A stretch of 64,000 nucleotides of DNA from Thereva unica. Taxonomy: Eukaryota; Arthropoda; Insecta; Diptera; Therevidae. Below, in pieces: positions 1 to 12,625 of this stretch. Positions within the stretch are counted from its first letter, which is position 1. The number at the start of each line of letters is the position of its first letter. Made by a program: the position numbers and the translations under genes. Location: contig OX465281.1 of assembly GCA_949987705.1 (NCBI GenBank), forward strand, positions 97,868,326 through 97,932,325, in the 5' to 3' direction. A model generated the notes under the pieces. That model was not told where the DNA came from, ran no database searches, and worked only from the letters and a program-made list of their open reading frames with translations.

Positions 1-1112
1 GAAAAGGGGTATTTTCCGGGAGCTCCTTGCACGCGAAGTTTGAATCGATTTTATTTTTGTTAGTGCCAAAATGTTCAGTAATTAATAATAAACAAAACTG
101 TCAGACAGAATTTTGATATCTTTTTTTGTTTATTAACAATCCACAAATATGTCTGGCGATGTCGAAAAACAGCCGAAAATCTCGATTTTTTTATTACATT
201 TTTGTATGAATTTATTTACATTATGAATTTTTAAAATTTCAAAATTCTGTCTAACAGATTTATTCAGTTATAACTTTTGAACATTTTCCACTTTATAAAA
301 TTAAAATCGGTTGAAAATTGTGGAACGAGGAGCTCGGAGACGTTAAAAAAATGAAAAAAAAAAGTTGAAATAATCACGTTCACAGTTTGACGCACACATT
401 TTCTCCGCCGCAGTGCTAAAACCTCAATCGCTCCACCGATTTCGATGAAATTTTTTATACGAATATCTGTTATCGAGCAGATAACAAAAACACAATTGTT
501 TATTAACAAAATATATTTTATTTAAACAACATAAAATTAAACTCTACAACAAATTGGAAACTTTTAAGTAATATCTCCGCCCGTGCGCGCTATTGAAAAA
601 ACACGAAAAAAACTATGTTATTAACATTTTTTTTTAAATGTGAAAACGCTACATACATAATTCAAAAAATTCTACTCTATCAGAATATGCAATTAAAAAA
701 ATTTCGTCAAAAATTATCGATTAAAAAGTTAATCGCGATTAACGATTAAAGATTAATATTTTCCATCGTTAATCGCCAATTCACGATTAATTTAATCTAA
801 TCGTCAATCACTAATCAAGATTACGATTAATTGTTTAAAAAAAATTTCAAAAAAATACAAAATTTCGCAACTTTTATTTTGTTAAAGGGTACTGCAGTAC
901 TTCAATTTCTGTTTGTCTATCCTTAACAATATTTTAAGTACTTGAAGAACTGAATGAACGAAATCCAAAAAAAAATTGTAAAATCGGCTCCAAGAATTGC
1001 TTACATTAGTAGCTATTTGTGCACCAAAGTTTGGCGGGGTGAAATGAAGCTTAGTTATAAAATTAAATAATTTAATTTCCAACCCCTAGTGATAGGGGTA
1101 GTTTATGATTCC
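1..1112. other. AT-rich non-coding stretch with GATTAA repeats
   Basis: No credible gene. The stretch is AT-rich; its short open frames are low-complexity and match no family I know. Around 706-835 a GATTAA/TTAATCG motif recurs in both orientations, a pattern seen again at 8545-8640. Such hexamer blocks resemble subterminal repeats of hAT-type MITEs. I could not find paired ends, so this is a description rather than an element call. Confidence 0.5.
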
Positions 1113-1840
1113 CTGTAAGGGTTGCTACGGGGAGGTGGATTTGTCATGGTCTGGGGCTGTATGTCAGCCTCTGAGGTGGGCAATTTGTGTTTTATTGAAA
1201 CAAATATGGATCTGGTTGGGTATTTGAATATATTGAAAAATAATTTGAAACAATCTGCAGCGAAATTAAACATGCCTGACAATTGGATCTTTCAACACGA
1301 CAATGATCCTAAACATACCGCGGGTATTGTTAAGGAGTGGCTGCTATATAAAACACCGAAACAGTTGTATTCCCCACCCCAGAGTCCCGACACCAACCCA
1401 ATTGAAAATTTATGGGATGATTTAGACAGAAGAATCCGAAAAAAAATATTAAGAATAAACAGGATCTTAAGCAAGCACTGGCAGAAGAATGGGCTAAGAT
1501 AGCATCCTCCGTCACAGAGAAGTTGGTTTTTTCAATGCCCAATCCCTTAAGAGCAGTTAAAAATGCGAACGGTGGGCCAACAAAATATTAAATTGTCAAA
1601 AATATTAAATTGTCTACATTTTATATTAAATGTATGTTGGCTTTCGTGAGTTATAATATTATGTTTTTTTTTTCTTTGCAAATATTTTATGTTTATTGTT
1701 TTTAGAAGGATGTGTATTTATTTTTTAACATTTTTATAATAAATTAAAATTTATTTTGTTAAGTTTTTATAAATTTTTCACCAATATCAATTCATTCTGT
1801 TAATTTTCAAGGGTGTATGTTGACTTTCGTGTGTCACTGT
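1113..1840 (+). mobile_element. Tc1/mariner-type transposon, 5'-truncated
   Basis: This is the 3' half of a Tc1-like DNA transposon. It contains the C-terminal part of a DDE transposase, then an AT-rich tail ending in CACTG followed by TA at 1836-1842, as expected for a Tc1 end next to its TA target. The 5' half, including the 5' TIR and DNA-binding domain, is absent; unrelated sequence abuts the coding part near 1113. It is a dead relic. Confidence 0.85.
1122..1591 (+). pseudogene. Tc1-like DDE transposase, C-terminal fragment, frameshifted
   Basis: The product would be a cut-and-paste transposase acting in the nucleus. The visible part has the Tc1 blocks VMVWGCMS, then FQHDNDPKHT (second catalytic Asp) and SPDTNPIENLW (catalytic Glu), the typical DD34E layout. 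The first catalytic Asp and the paired-like DNA-binding region are missing because the element is 5'-truncated. The open frame from 1122 shifts near 1445-1460; the correct C-terminus continues in another frame (EEWAKIASSVTEKL, ending NGGPTKY) to a stop at 1589-1591. A normal family member is about 340 residues; roughly 150 remain. Confidence 0.88.
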
Positions 1841-2425
1841 ATGTAGTGCTATTTCATTATGAATAACTAATTTCATAAGTGACAAACCTCTGAAAGTAAA
1901 AAGAGTGAAATCTTTAATTGCACGAGAAATTACGATGGATATGCGTAGTTCCTCCGCACAGTTTTGAGGTTAGTTTACGCTCTAATTGTTATAAAAGTTA
2001 TTCTGATAGTCGTACGGACAACAGCGTTTGTTGTCATAGTACCAACAATAGCGACAACAGTGTCTTGTATACCAGAAGCTCCCTTGATTGATTTTAATTT
2101 CCTGACCAACTGCTCCATTTGCTCTTTGAACTTTCAGTCTTGACACCATTGCACTTTGCTATAATTCCTCAGCAACAAATATAAAAATATACACTAATTG
2201 ATCATGAGCCGCTGCACAGCCCTTCAAAAAGACCAAGAATGGTGTAGATAGAAAATCAGCATCCTGGATTAATCGTATTGGGGACACCACTTGAAAAACG
2301 CACCGACAAACTACCTCGCAGGGGGCGTGGAAATGAGTTATACAACTTGCAAACGCTTGTCATAAAATGAATGAAGCACGTTTTTGTGCAGTCCTAACAC
2401 AAGTTATTTTAAAAAATTGGAGTAA
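1841..2425. other. Non-coding stretch, nothing recognised
   Basis: Between the Tc1 end and the next transposon I see no gene, RNA or structured repeat. Confidence 0.4.
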
Positions 2426-3389
2426 CTATAACCACAGAGTACTTAATATACAGAGGGAACAACGAAGAACAAAATGTGTTATCAAATTATTTTGAAGTAA
2501 AGCTTTTGCAAGCTTTTTGTGAGAGACAATATCAAATTTGAAGAGAGAAAATTCTGTCCAATTTAACTTTTTCTCACGACTTCGTTGGCGCAGCAACAAG
2601 CGCCGGGCAGAGGGTCTTACCTTACACACATACATATAAATAATGTGCCAGCATATTATTATGGAGAAAGTTGATAGGAGCATTCCGGTGCGGTAAGGGA
2701 AATTCGAAAGGGGGGGAGGTTTTTTCTAGTCCCAAACATCTGCTATGAGTGTTTTTTTTTCATTTATGCACGTACGAAGAAAAAAACAAAGTTTTCTGCC
2801 CATGAACAAAATTAAATTTTGGTGGATAGCATAAAAAATCTACCTTTCTGGTTTAACTAAGGAATATTCTCGGGGATATTGGTTTTTTATTGTTATTATT
2901 GTAAAATGTGAGAGTACTTAGTTTGTTTTATTTATAACTGATAAAGAAGAATTGTTGTGGGCATCTTTGTTATGATGTACGACAGGCTATGTAATGTAAA
3001 TTTCACCTGGTGTGGTTTTTAGGGGGGTTAAAAGGGATAAAATTTAGTTTTTCATGATTAGCTCGAAAACTATTGATTTTTGAGATATATAATTTTTATA
3101 AAAATTAAACTTCATTAAATATTCACAAGAAATGGAAGGAAACTATTGTAGCGTACATTTTTAACCGTCAAAGACCTACAATTATATGGTGCGGATTTTT
3201 AAAACCAGGGCTAAAGATGACTAACTAACTTACTATCAAACCTAATTGCAAAAATTGCGATACCAGTTTTATTATTTGATGAATCCCATCAGCTGACCAA
3301 CCAGCAACGATGATTCATACAAAGTAAGTTGTCTTCTTGTTTGGAGACAGCGCTCGCCATCCCGGCACTGAAGCGGTCGTTAGGTCAGG

Positions 3390-3960
3390 TTAAAATGGCT
3401 GCCCACTTAAGCCCGACATTGGGCACATTGTGATGCCATCCTATGTAGTGTTGGAACAAAGTTCAGGCCATTTTAAGCCATTTTGAGCTTTTGATAAAGC
3501 GACAGAGGTTAGGAGCACCAATATTTTGCAGCTCGCTTAATCCATTAAGGAAGGGTGAGCCAAGGAAGGTCCTCTTTTTCTTCCGAGGGCGGGACATGTA
3601 CAGAGAATATGGGAGACAGTTTCTTCTTCTTATTCATTACCACAACTTCTTCATAAGTCGTTGTGGGGAAGTTCTAATCTTTCGGCGTGCGGGGCAAAGG
3701 TACAGTGACCGGTCAGCACCTTTACTATATGGCTTACCTCATTTTTGGTTCAACTGAACAAGAGATGTTGAACGCTTTGCGTCCAAAGTTGGCCACATTG
3801 CATGAAGAGTGCGGCACACCGTTGCTGTGATCCAACTCAACCCAGCTCGAGCCAAGCTGATTTTCCTCACAGCTTGTTTGGAGGAGGCAAGGGCATTCCC
3901 ATCCGGGTTAAGTGGGGTGTGCTTTCCACTTCGTTTCCCTGTCTGCAAGCTCATCAGCAG
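3390..3960 (-). pseudogene. LINE ORF2 C-terminal remnant (I/Loa/R1-type)
   Basis: Read on the minus strand, the stretch gives CRTLHAMWPTLDAKRS and, after stops and frameshifts, RKKKRTFLGSPFLNGL. This resembles the region after RNase H in I/R1/Loa LINEs, where a MWP-LD-KRS block precedes a CCHC-like segment and an RTFLG motif. It is only a short, multiply broken C-terminal scrap. A chance resemblance is not excluded. Confidence 0.5.
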
Positions 3961-4194
3961 CAGGTCGTTACCAAAACATTTTTGATTTGATATGGTCCTG
4001 TAAATTGAATTGGTTGAAGCTTATGACTTTCTCTGGTAGATGGTCGTTCATATGTGCTTAATACGAGGTCGTTAAGTGAATACGGTTTATGGGATGTATG
4101 CATCCATCCATTAATGACTTCTTCTTATTTAACGGCTCTACAATCGCTTTACCGTCCCGCCCTCTCGTAACTATTCTCGCCACCAATCCCGATT

Positions 4195-5254
4195 CTATCC
4201 AGCCATCCTTCCAGCGAACGTTGGGTTTCCCTCGATATCGCCCTCATAGATGTTACCGTAGAGAACTTTCCGATCCTGTCCATCTTCACTCATAAGAGCT
4301 AGATACCCTGTCCACCGGGACCTACCGCGCTTTGATTTCTCCACAACATCTATGTCGCTCTCTTTTCGGAATTGTCCTTTATCTCCATCATCATTGGCAC
4401 TACAGCCGTCTGTGAGCCTAGGCCTCCTCAAGAACTTTCGTTCAATGATCTTGGTCCTGTATCTCTGTGTTCTGGTTGGTAACCCAATTGTAAGTTCATT
4501 TTTTTGTCACCTTTATATCTCTTCCTAGGTCTTGTAACCCTAATTGCTCTGGCCTTTGGAGGAACAGTAAGTTTGGGGCACTTCTGCAGGCATTCCCATT
4601 ACATGTCCTATCTAATGTAGGCGTGACATATCTATAGTTGTGGCAGGTTCTTTATATATTTAGTACAATTTGGGGTTGTATCTTCTTCACAACAATTTTC
4701 CGAAGGAAGTTACTGTCGAACAAGGTTAAGAGGTTAGAGTGCTTGGATTTGAAGTGTCTTGACACACTGCAGTAGGTTTTGTTGGCTTTTAGAAGCCGTG
4801 CGCGTATTTCTAGTACCATGCTATAGTGGGCTGCTACTATTAACTCAAGGTAGGTAAATACTTTTACCACTTCAAAATCGTATTCCTCTACCTTGATTGT
4901 GGGACCAATGTTAGGTGTTCTTGCAGACGAGGCCACCATATATGTACTTTGTTTAGCTTTCGTTGATTTGCAGTCCCAGCTTTCGTGCCGCCGGTTCAAT
5001 CTGGGTGAAAGCTACTTGTACTGTTCTTGATGGTCTTCCGATGATGTCAGTGTCATAAGCCATCAGTATTTGTGGAGGATTCTGCTCTTTAATGTCGCCC
5101 CTGGATTATTTTCTCCAACACTAAGTTGAAAAGGACAAGCCGGTCGGAGTCCATTATAGACCAGACCTATAAGGACAGTGGTCCGGACGTTTAAATCCTT
5201 ATCGCAGATAATGTCATTTAAAATTTTCCAGCCGAATGGCATTTCTAATTGCAA
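4195..5254 (-). pseudogene. RTE-type LINE reverse transcriptase remnant
   Basis: Minus-strand pieces in changing frames follow the order of the C-terminal half of an RTE reverse transcriptase: RLVLFNLVLEKIIQ near 5130 (palm, after the lost LRQGD motif), STYMVASSARTPNIGPTI and FEVVKVFTYLELIV (about 4800-4950, thumb), then the terminal block GRSRWTGYLALMSEDG with RKVLYGNIYEG (4230-4330). There are several stops and frameshifts and no catalytic YADD box in frame. It lies inside the 2433-7273 transposon. Confidence 0.8.
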
Positions 5255-7193
5255 TGAAGATGAAGATTTTACTTTGTTAGATGCTGTGAATTATAATCAA
5301 TGTTAAACAAACGTAGGAGGTGTTCTTGTCAAGGACTTACTTTCTTTGTAAGTTGATAATGAAAATTTTAATGAAAGTGGTATTTAGAAGAGGCACTTGA
5401 TACCGTTGTTTAAGCACTATTTCTACCAAGAGGTGTTGAAAAACACTTTTCAAAGTATGCGTGTGGAAAATGCTTAGTAGAGAAACCATTGATTTGTAAA
5501 AACTGTGATATTAATACTACTGAACACTAAGGAAAAAGTTTCATTACAGTGCTGTTTTTATGATTACTGTTTTTTCTTGCTACAAAGATTGAAAAGACAC
5601 CGTTTGGTCAAAATAGGTACACACAAAATCGTGGTAGAAATAGTGTTAAAAAATAATTTCTCAGATGAGGCTTCTATAAACTAATATATATTCAAAACAA
5701 AGGTTGAACATTGTAATAATTGCAAGAATATTTATTAAAACAAGGAGAATGGCTTGGACTTAAAAATGAGTCCCTTTTAAATAGTAAAAATTACATAAAC
5801 AGTACTAATCCGGGGTCTTACATTCGTCTTGACAACTTCTTTTTGATTTGGGTAAAGCTCATATCAAAATTTTTGGGAAGGGATTTAGTGAACGGTCGCA
5901 AGAAATTCCATTAAATCAAAACCTATGCAAAAGTGCTATCCAGAAAAGACAGAAACATTGCTAATAACGATTAATAAATAGCTTGGTGTACTGTATGCCC
6001 TCCATATTTCCCTCTTATCCTCTTTGTTCTTGCCGTATATGCAAATATAGTTGTGCTTGTTTGATCACAACAAATCGTGGGTTGTGCCTACGTTTTAAAA
6101 TGCGCCTACGGTGGTGTTATATACTATGTAAAATATAAACTCGCAAAATATAAATTCTAAGGAGTATATACTATCGTTTGTGAAAAAATTGCATGATCTA
6201 CAGTTGTTATTGTAATTATTTTTGCGATAAAACCTACCATTTAAGAGATATTTGTTTTTGAATGTTGGATCTTGGAAATTTTGTAAAGTAAGTTCGATAG
6301 ATTGGACTAGATGTATTTTTGTTCCAGTAAGAGCTTTGGGAACAAGTCCCCCAAATTTTGACAGCAAGTGGTGTCACGGCTCCCAAGTTGTGTTCAAAAC
6401 ATCAGGCCAGTTCAAAGAAAAGTGTGTTTAAAATGCATGAATACGGTGCAACTAACAAAAATGTCAAATATTCCAAGTAACTCCCAAAAAAATTGAAAAA
6501 TTAGGAGTTTCAAACAAAGTGGAAACATTTTTGTTTTTGATATAACGTGTAAATTTAATAAATAAACCACCTGGTTCCACAGGCAGCAAAGGAACTTTCG
6601 ACCGCGTCATCGCGTCACAGGATAAATTTTCTATATTAGGATAGAATTTTTATAATTGTGTTAGGAAACGTTGAGTTGCCAAGGTATATATATCCTGGTA
6701 CCATAAGGGATATATTATTATAAACAGTTATTTTATAACAAAACGAAAATTAAAATTGTAACAATTTTGTAATATTTTTGGACGGATTTAGAACTAGAAA
6801 TGTAATATAACTTTTTTTCGTAAAGTTAATAATTTAAATACACATTAATCTTTAAAAATTAAAAATTTTCCAATCATTTTACAATTCTTAATTTTTTATA
6901 TCACCTAAACTCCCAAAAAATCTTATTAGCAATTTTAATATTTTAATTGTTTTTTATATTTTTAGTGCGCCAGCCTAATCGTTCGTTTAAGAAAAAAAGT
7001 TAAAGACCCATTTCATTTTATTATCACAATCGCAGGTAGAAAAATATTCTTTTCCTTTCCAAAGATTCTATTTCAGTTCATTACTATACTACCACACCAA
7101 AAAGTTATTGCGCACACACATCCTGCTTAGCAGTGAAAAACTTGAAGAGAGAGTCATGATGAGTTTCGCTCTCAAAGAAAACAAAAAGCTCGG

Positions 7194-7235
7194 ATGGGTT
7201 ACGACTTGTGACCCATTTTGGACGTCGTAACCCAT
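7194..7235. repeat. Perfect 12-bp-arm hairpin near the right TIR
   Basis: ATGGGTTACGAC and its exact reverse complement GTCGTAACCCAT are separated by 18 bp, just inside the right end of the 2433-7273 transposon. It may be a subterminal transposase-binding or foldback feature; that role is inference. Confidence 0.6.
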
Positions 7236-7280
7236 TGTTCCTGTTGTTCCCTCTGTATGTTAAGTACTCTGTGCTATAAC

Positions 7281-8888
7281 TAATACATGTTATTATTCAA
7301 AGAATTTCATTTTAAACCATATCGTACTTTGTAAAACAGCATAACAGCAATAAAAACCCACAAAAAAATGCGCAATCATTTTATTATATTACCCAAACAT
7401 CGGGATTTCTTATTACGTATAGTCATTCATTCATTATTATTACTTGCTACCTGTAATTGCTAATTTCTAAGGAAAGTAGGAAGTTAAATCGTAATAAAAA
7501 TATTCAGAAAATCTGCCACTTTCATACATTCGGGGCGGTGTAAAACACTTCGTAGGGAATGAAATTAAAAAAGTAATAAATGAAAATTATTTCTAATGAA
7601 ACCCTCTACAAAAAACTTGTTATTATTTTTTTTTTTTTTTGTTAAATTTGAAGGATAAAAGTTATAGCCTTTAAAAGAAAATATTGCGACTAATTTTTGT
7701 GTTCTAAGGCTTATACCAAAGATTACCCACAAAGATACGACACTCTCAAAATTTCCCATAAGCTCCCTTGCGAGTGAATATATCAATCGACAAGGTGCAA
7801 GCGAGATAAAATTCAATTTAAAAACAAAACAAAAATCGAAGAAAGAAAGGGTAAATAAAGAAATGTTATTTCACGAAGTGCGAAAGAGACGCACTGATTT
7901 CTCTTCTCCGCAATTTTTTGTGCCGTTTGGACTTTTATTTTGCTTGTGTGAATTCATGTACCATTTTCATGTACTTCCTGCTCTGCATGTGTTTGTGTAG
8001 TTTGCCGTTGCTCCGCCCTCTCGCCATTCCGGAGCGCGTATATGAATAGAGAAGTTGATCATAGATTTTTACTTTCCTTTTTCTTCGCACAGAAAGGATT
8101 ACAGTGTCGTATCTTCCTGAGTAATTTTTGCTTATACCTTCTTAATTATTCATTTTACTACAAAATTTCATACTAGTAAATTGTAAATAATTTAAAGTGT
8201 CCTTGCAAATTTTCTGTAAGATGTACCGTTTTGCGCACGTTTTCCAAGATGGTGGCCAAATGGGGGGGGGGTTAGAATCCCGAAAACTCAAACTTAAGCT
8301 CACACTGACCCCCCGTACACATCCCAAAAATAAAACCTTGTCCTGCATTTTTGCAATGTTAAAGTACCATTTCCATGGACTAATAAGCAAGTGTGGAACA
8401 TTCATTTTTATTGAATTCGGCATACCTAAAAGGGACATTATCAGCGAGATTTACCCACAGTTCAATTTTTTTTTAGATTTTGAGCTTTGTAATGGATTCA
8501 CACTGATCAAAACTCGGTATGACTTAGTCATATATCAATCAAATTAACGATTAAATAAATTAATGGCGATTAGAATTAATATTTTAATCTGGATTAATTT
8601 TGTCGCAATTAACTTGATCGATTAGTTAATCGATTGACGAAATTAAGCGATTGATACCAATACTGATTGGTACCTATTCATGGAAATAGGTTATACGGTT
8701 ACAAAAATACAGGATAAAATATGTAAAACTCGTATCTTTGTACAGTTCTGGCCGTATTACTCATAACGGACAAAAATTTCGAACTGGGCGCCATAGTAAC
8801 TTATATTCAGCTTAAAAAAGCCTATCCAACGACGTATTACACATAGCTATTGGAGGTGGGTACCAAAATTTGAATTCTCCTTTAATTA
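7281..8888. other. AT-rich non-coding stretch
   Basis: No gene is recognisable. Open frames on both strands are short and unlike known proteins. A poly-G run lies near 8263-8271. A block of GATTAA/TTAATCG repeats at 8545-8640 matches in style the block at 706-835; the two could belong to one MITE family. Confidence 0.4.
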
Positions 8889-9230
8889 AAGTCAGACTGA
8901 AACCTTATGCAGAAGCCGCAATAGGTGAATACCTTGCTGGATTTAGGAGAAATAGGTCAATAATGGGCAAACTAGACAGGTCCTCGAAAATACTGGGAAT
9001 ACATTGACGTGTATCATCTTTTCATTGAACTCAAACAAGCGTATGACACCATCGACGAAAAAAATGTATGTGACATTGCTGGACATAGGAAGCCCCCTAA
9101 AGACAGTGAAGTTACAAAAATGACAATGGAAAACGCAAGGTGTGCAATCAAGGCTTAAAGCAGGGCGAGGAGTTGGCACCTATGCCATTTAATTTCTGTC
9201 TAGAGTAATTTGCAAAGTAAACATTGATGC
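8889..9230 (+). pseudogene. RTE-type LINE reverse transcriptase fragment
   Basis: The forward strand encodes, in shifted frames, EYLAGFRRNRS, then IDVYHLFIELKQAYDTIDEK (fingers/palm block A, with the Asp of the F-D-KQAYD motif), and finally the GDELAPM-type block around 9155-9185. These are hallmark RTE-clade blocks in correct order, joined by stops and frameshifts. Only about 110 codons of what is normally a 900- to 1000-residue ORF2 remain. Confidence 0.75.
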
Positions 9231-9575
9231 GAACACAACCCTCCGTAACAAATAAAACAGTTGGCAGGATATGCCGATGGAATAAACTGCCTTGCTAGAT
9301 CACTGTGTCATACCTTGGAGAAATAATATTTCTGTTATTGCTGACATTTTTCTTTGTAGTCGTATCACTTGTTGCCTAACTGCCTGTTCGCAATGAGGCC
9401 GTCAACGATAATTTCCCTTCAACGCATGGTGCCAGCATTCCCAGTGAAACCGACACCGCCACCGTAAATTATTATTAGGTCCTCATCCACGGTCACACAC
9501 CTGTGCGACATACGGCCAACATCGAAATTATTTCACAGTATTTTTCCTTCATACCTGCTTTAGGCGAGGAGCCGT

Positions 9576-11222
9576 CAATCCTAAAAGCTCCGTGACACGC
9601 TTACTAAAATTTTCAATAAAAAATAAAAGTTAACACTCAGACGAATAAGATTCGCTTGGTCGGCCTGGATTTAATTGGCCGAAAAAAATTTAAATAAATT
9701 ATATATTATTAAATTTCCATAATTTTTTTCCGTCCTCACGGATTTTGATTAATCTCATGACAATTTTGTGGGAAATATCATATTCTTTGAGAAAAAACCC
9801 GGCCGGCCAATGATTTCTAGCCGGAAAGGTCGCGCATACCTATTTAAATGATGTGATAGGGGGTAAAATTTATCCATTATCACGGAAACTTTTTTTTTTT
9901 TTTCATTTTACGCATTTTGATGTTAAATTCATAAATAGTATCGCTTTTCAGTTCGTTCATTACAGAAAAACTCGATTCTATTAGGCCTTAAATAATAGAG
10001 AAGATAGGGAATGAATGTTATATCTGATATGTTCAAATGAGACCTACTGAATCTTTGACTAGTCTATGAATTTTCGACCAAAAACAAGGGAGTTATAAAG
10101 ATTTTAGTCGAGCGTCAATGTAAATTTTATGCAGACATTCCATTTCGTTGGTGCCTTCATAATAGATTTCAGCAAATTCTTTGCACCTTTGTCCCTCTAA
10201 TTTTTACGAACCTAAACGTTACAGCATGGGTTCAGAAATGTTGTTTCGCCTCATCCAATCTTATGATTCTGATCTTCGAACTGTTATGTGGTATGGAACA
10301 AAGCCACCAGTTTGACACTGTCTACACTTATTTTAGCAAATCATTTGATCGGGTAGATCACCTTATTTTATTTATGAAACTATTAAGATATGGGATATCC
10401 GGCCACCTGTTGGATTGGGTAACATCCTAACTTAACGGAAGAACTCAGGTGGTAAGATTTTAGAGTTTCCTGTCAAAAGAAATGAATGTTACCTGAGGTG
10501 TACCGCAGGGCAGCCAGTTGGAGCCACTGCTATTCAATATACTCGCTTACCACCTATCTGAAACCTTAAATGGCATTTATAGTGCTATGTTTCAAACTAA
10601 TGCTTCCTTTTTACAGTCGAAACTTAATGCGCTACAAGACTGGTGCATCACTAAAAATCTTCTTCTTAACACCAAAAACGACACGTAAAAAGCCAGAAGT
10701 GCTTAAGTGCCAAATTTGACGATTTTGACTTTATTGCATTTTTGTATTCAGTATGTTATTCTTAATCATTGCTATAATTCTTATCTTAAACTGAGCTGTG
10801 GTTGCTGAGTTATTGAACCGGCAAAAGTGGTTTTGTGCACAATTCACGCACGCATACCAAGATATTTATGAATTTAACATCAAAATGCGTAAAATGAAAA
10901 AAAAAAAAGGTTTCCGTGATAATGGATAAATTTTACCCCTTATCACATCATTTAAATAGGTATGCGCGACCTTTCCGGCTAGAAATCATTGGTCGGCCAG
11001 GTTTTTTCTCAAAGAATATGATATTTCCCACAAAATTGCCTATGAGATTAATCAAAATCCGTGATGACGTGACGTGATGGAAATTTAATAATATATAATT
11101 TATTTAAAATTTTTTCGGCCAATTAAATTCACGCCGACCAAGCGAATCTTATTCGTCGGAGTGTTAACTTTTATTTTTTATTTAAAATTTTAGTAAGCGT
11201 GATCACGGAGCTTTTAGGATTG
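9576..11222. mobile_element. Long-TIR (about 365 bp) foldback element
   Basis: Arms of about 365-370 bp in inverted orientation (9576-9945 and 10860-11222) are nearly identical. They begin CAATCCTAAAAGCTCCGTGA and mirror it at the right end. Both arms carry the same internal marks (GTTAACTTTTATTTTT, CGCGCATACCTATTTAAATG, TAAAATTTATCCATTATCAC). I saw no clean target duplication. Between the arms is a dead LINE fragment. No transposase is visible, so the superfamily is unknown; Foldback- or MULE-like is a guess from architecture only. Confidence 0.85.
10296..10690 (+). pseudogene. Jockey/CR1-type reverse transcriptase fragment
   Basis: This lies in the loop of the long-TIR element. In broken frames it reads YFSKSFDRVDHLILFMKLL, then YGISGHLLDWVTS, then GVPQGSQLEPLLFNIL. 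These are RT blocks 3-4 of a Jockey/CR1-like LINE. The YADD box is lost, although downstream residues (LNALQDWCITKNLLLNTKN) keep the expected order. Several in-frame stops make it non-functional. Confidence 0.8.
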
Positions 11223-11723
11223 GTGTCTCCTGGACTACTTCATTTTATGTGGAAATTTTTGTAAATGACATAGTACATATAAAGCATGTACAACACGGTT
11301 TTTTTTTGATTTTTTGACTCACGAGAAAGAAGTATTTGTTTCATCAAAAATCATTTTATTTTTCGTTGATTCCTTAGACGAAAATATGAAAGAGCTTTTG
11401 CTCATGGAGGTGTTCTGTCCGATTGTTCTTGATATTTAAGTTGCAGTTTCTAATTCCATAGTTGTTGAACCAGTTCTGCTGAAATTAACATAACCCCCGG
11501 CTGTGGATAGGTTTTGATTAGACGAACAAAAAATCGTTAGCATTAAAGTTGCTTATTAGTCCAATAAATAGGTCGAAAAAAGGCCTTCGTAATGCGAAAA
11601 ATACCGCACGCGATTTTTTTTACCAAATAATTTTATATATTTCTATGAGCTTAAATTCAAAATGGCGTCATCCCCACCATTATGCTTAACTTACAGTGAA
11701 GGGAAACGCGTTTAATTCTATAT

Positions 11724-12583
11724 AGCTGGAACACAATGCTCACCATAAGCCGTGAGCTATAAAAGCTTTTCGTTGACAAATAATAGATACCATGTATCTA
11801 CCTAGGAACGAACAAAATGAAACTATCAGCGAAGTGACTATAACTACGACCAAAAAATTAGAACTTATTTCTATTTTTTGGTTGACGCTTACAGTTCTAC
11901 CAAATCATACATACAAAAAAACACCGCTGTCAACAAATAAAACGTTATTATTTTGATAAAAAAGTGCCTTTTTGACAAATTTTGTTGTGTCTGAGGGTGC
12001 TTTATTTTAAAAATAAAAAAAATACACGTGTTTCATTCTTTTTTTTCATATTAGTTTAAATTAGTTTCAATTTAAAGGACCCCGCATGTTTCCTATGGAA
12101 AATGACTTTCGGTCAAATTGAACGAGTCTATGCTCTTTGGATAGAGGAAGTCTCCCTGAACAAAAGTCTCAATGGGCACGAAGCCCAAAACTTAAGATTT
12201 TTGGTACTTTTAGACATCTGAAGTTTTTCTTTTTTCGGTCTGTTGGTGTTTTTTGCGGTATAGCAAAGAAATAACGTGGCATTATTTAAGTAATGCTTGT
12301 GTTCATTTCATTTTTTTTTCATACTATGTAAGGAAAATGGTTTTACAATAAGCAAAAAAATTTCCCAAAGAGCATAGACTCGTTCAATTTGACCGAAAGT
12401 CATTTTCCATAGGAAACGTGCGGGGTCATTTGAAACTTATTTGACAGGAAATTTTTTTTTCAACGCCTACGGTATCGCGTTGCTCTATTATAATTTTAGT
12501 TTTACGATTGACGGCGATGGCATAATTTGAGAGCGATAGAGCTTTCATAGCCCACGGCTTATAGCGAGCATTGTGTTCCTGCT
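11724..12583. mobile_element. Nested inverted-repeat MITE within element A
   Basis: It interrupts the left arm of element A, splitting a run whose intact version (TTCTATATCTCAGAAACTATG-like) is seen at 36160. Ends: AGCTGGAACACAATGCTC and, inverted, GAGCATTGTGTTCCTGCT, with similarity continuing through CATAAGCCGTG. Flanking ATAT/ATTAT suggests an AT-rich target. It contains a further inverted repeat at 12078-12427. Confidence 0.75.
12078..12427. repeat. Inverted repeat with about 75-bp arms, GACCCCGCA ends
   Basis: The left arm runs from GACCCCGCATGTTTCCTATG through CATAGACTCG-type sequence. The right arm is its inverse, ending GTGCGGGGTC. They differ at very few positions over about 70 bp. 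It sits in the loop of the 11724-12583 element, the third level of nesting here. Confidence 0.85.
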
Positions 12584-12625
12584 ATTATCTCAGAAACTAT
12601 GTATTTTACGATAAAAATGTATATG

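Larger units (their letters stand above)
2433..7273. mobile_element. 4.8-kb DNA transposon with about 31-bp TIRs and 7-bp TSD
   Basis: The two ends are inverted copies: CACAGAGTACTTAA at 2433 and its reverse complement ending at 7273, with similarity continuing through ACAGAGGGAACAAC. The 7 bp CTATAAC flank both sides exactly (2426-2432 and 7274-7280). TIR plus a 7- to 8-bp duplication suits the hAT or P superfamilies. No transposase is recognisable; a Cys-rich stretch in broken frame near 5430-5520 (CGKCLVEKPLICKNC) may be a relic of one but matches nothing I can name. The interior was colonised by LINE fragments at 3390-3960 and 4195-5254. Confidence 0.7.
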
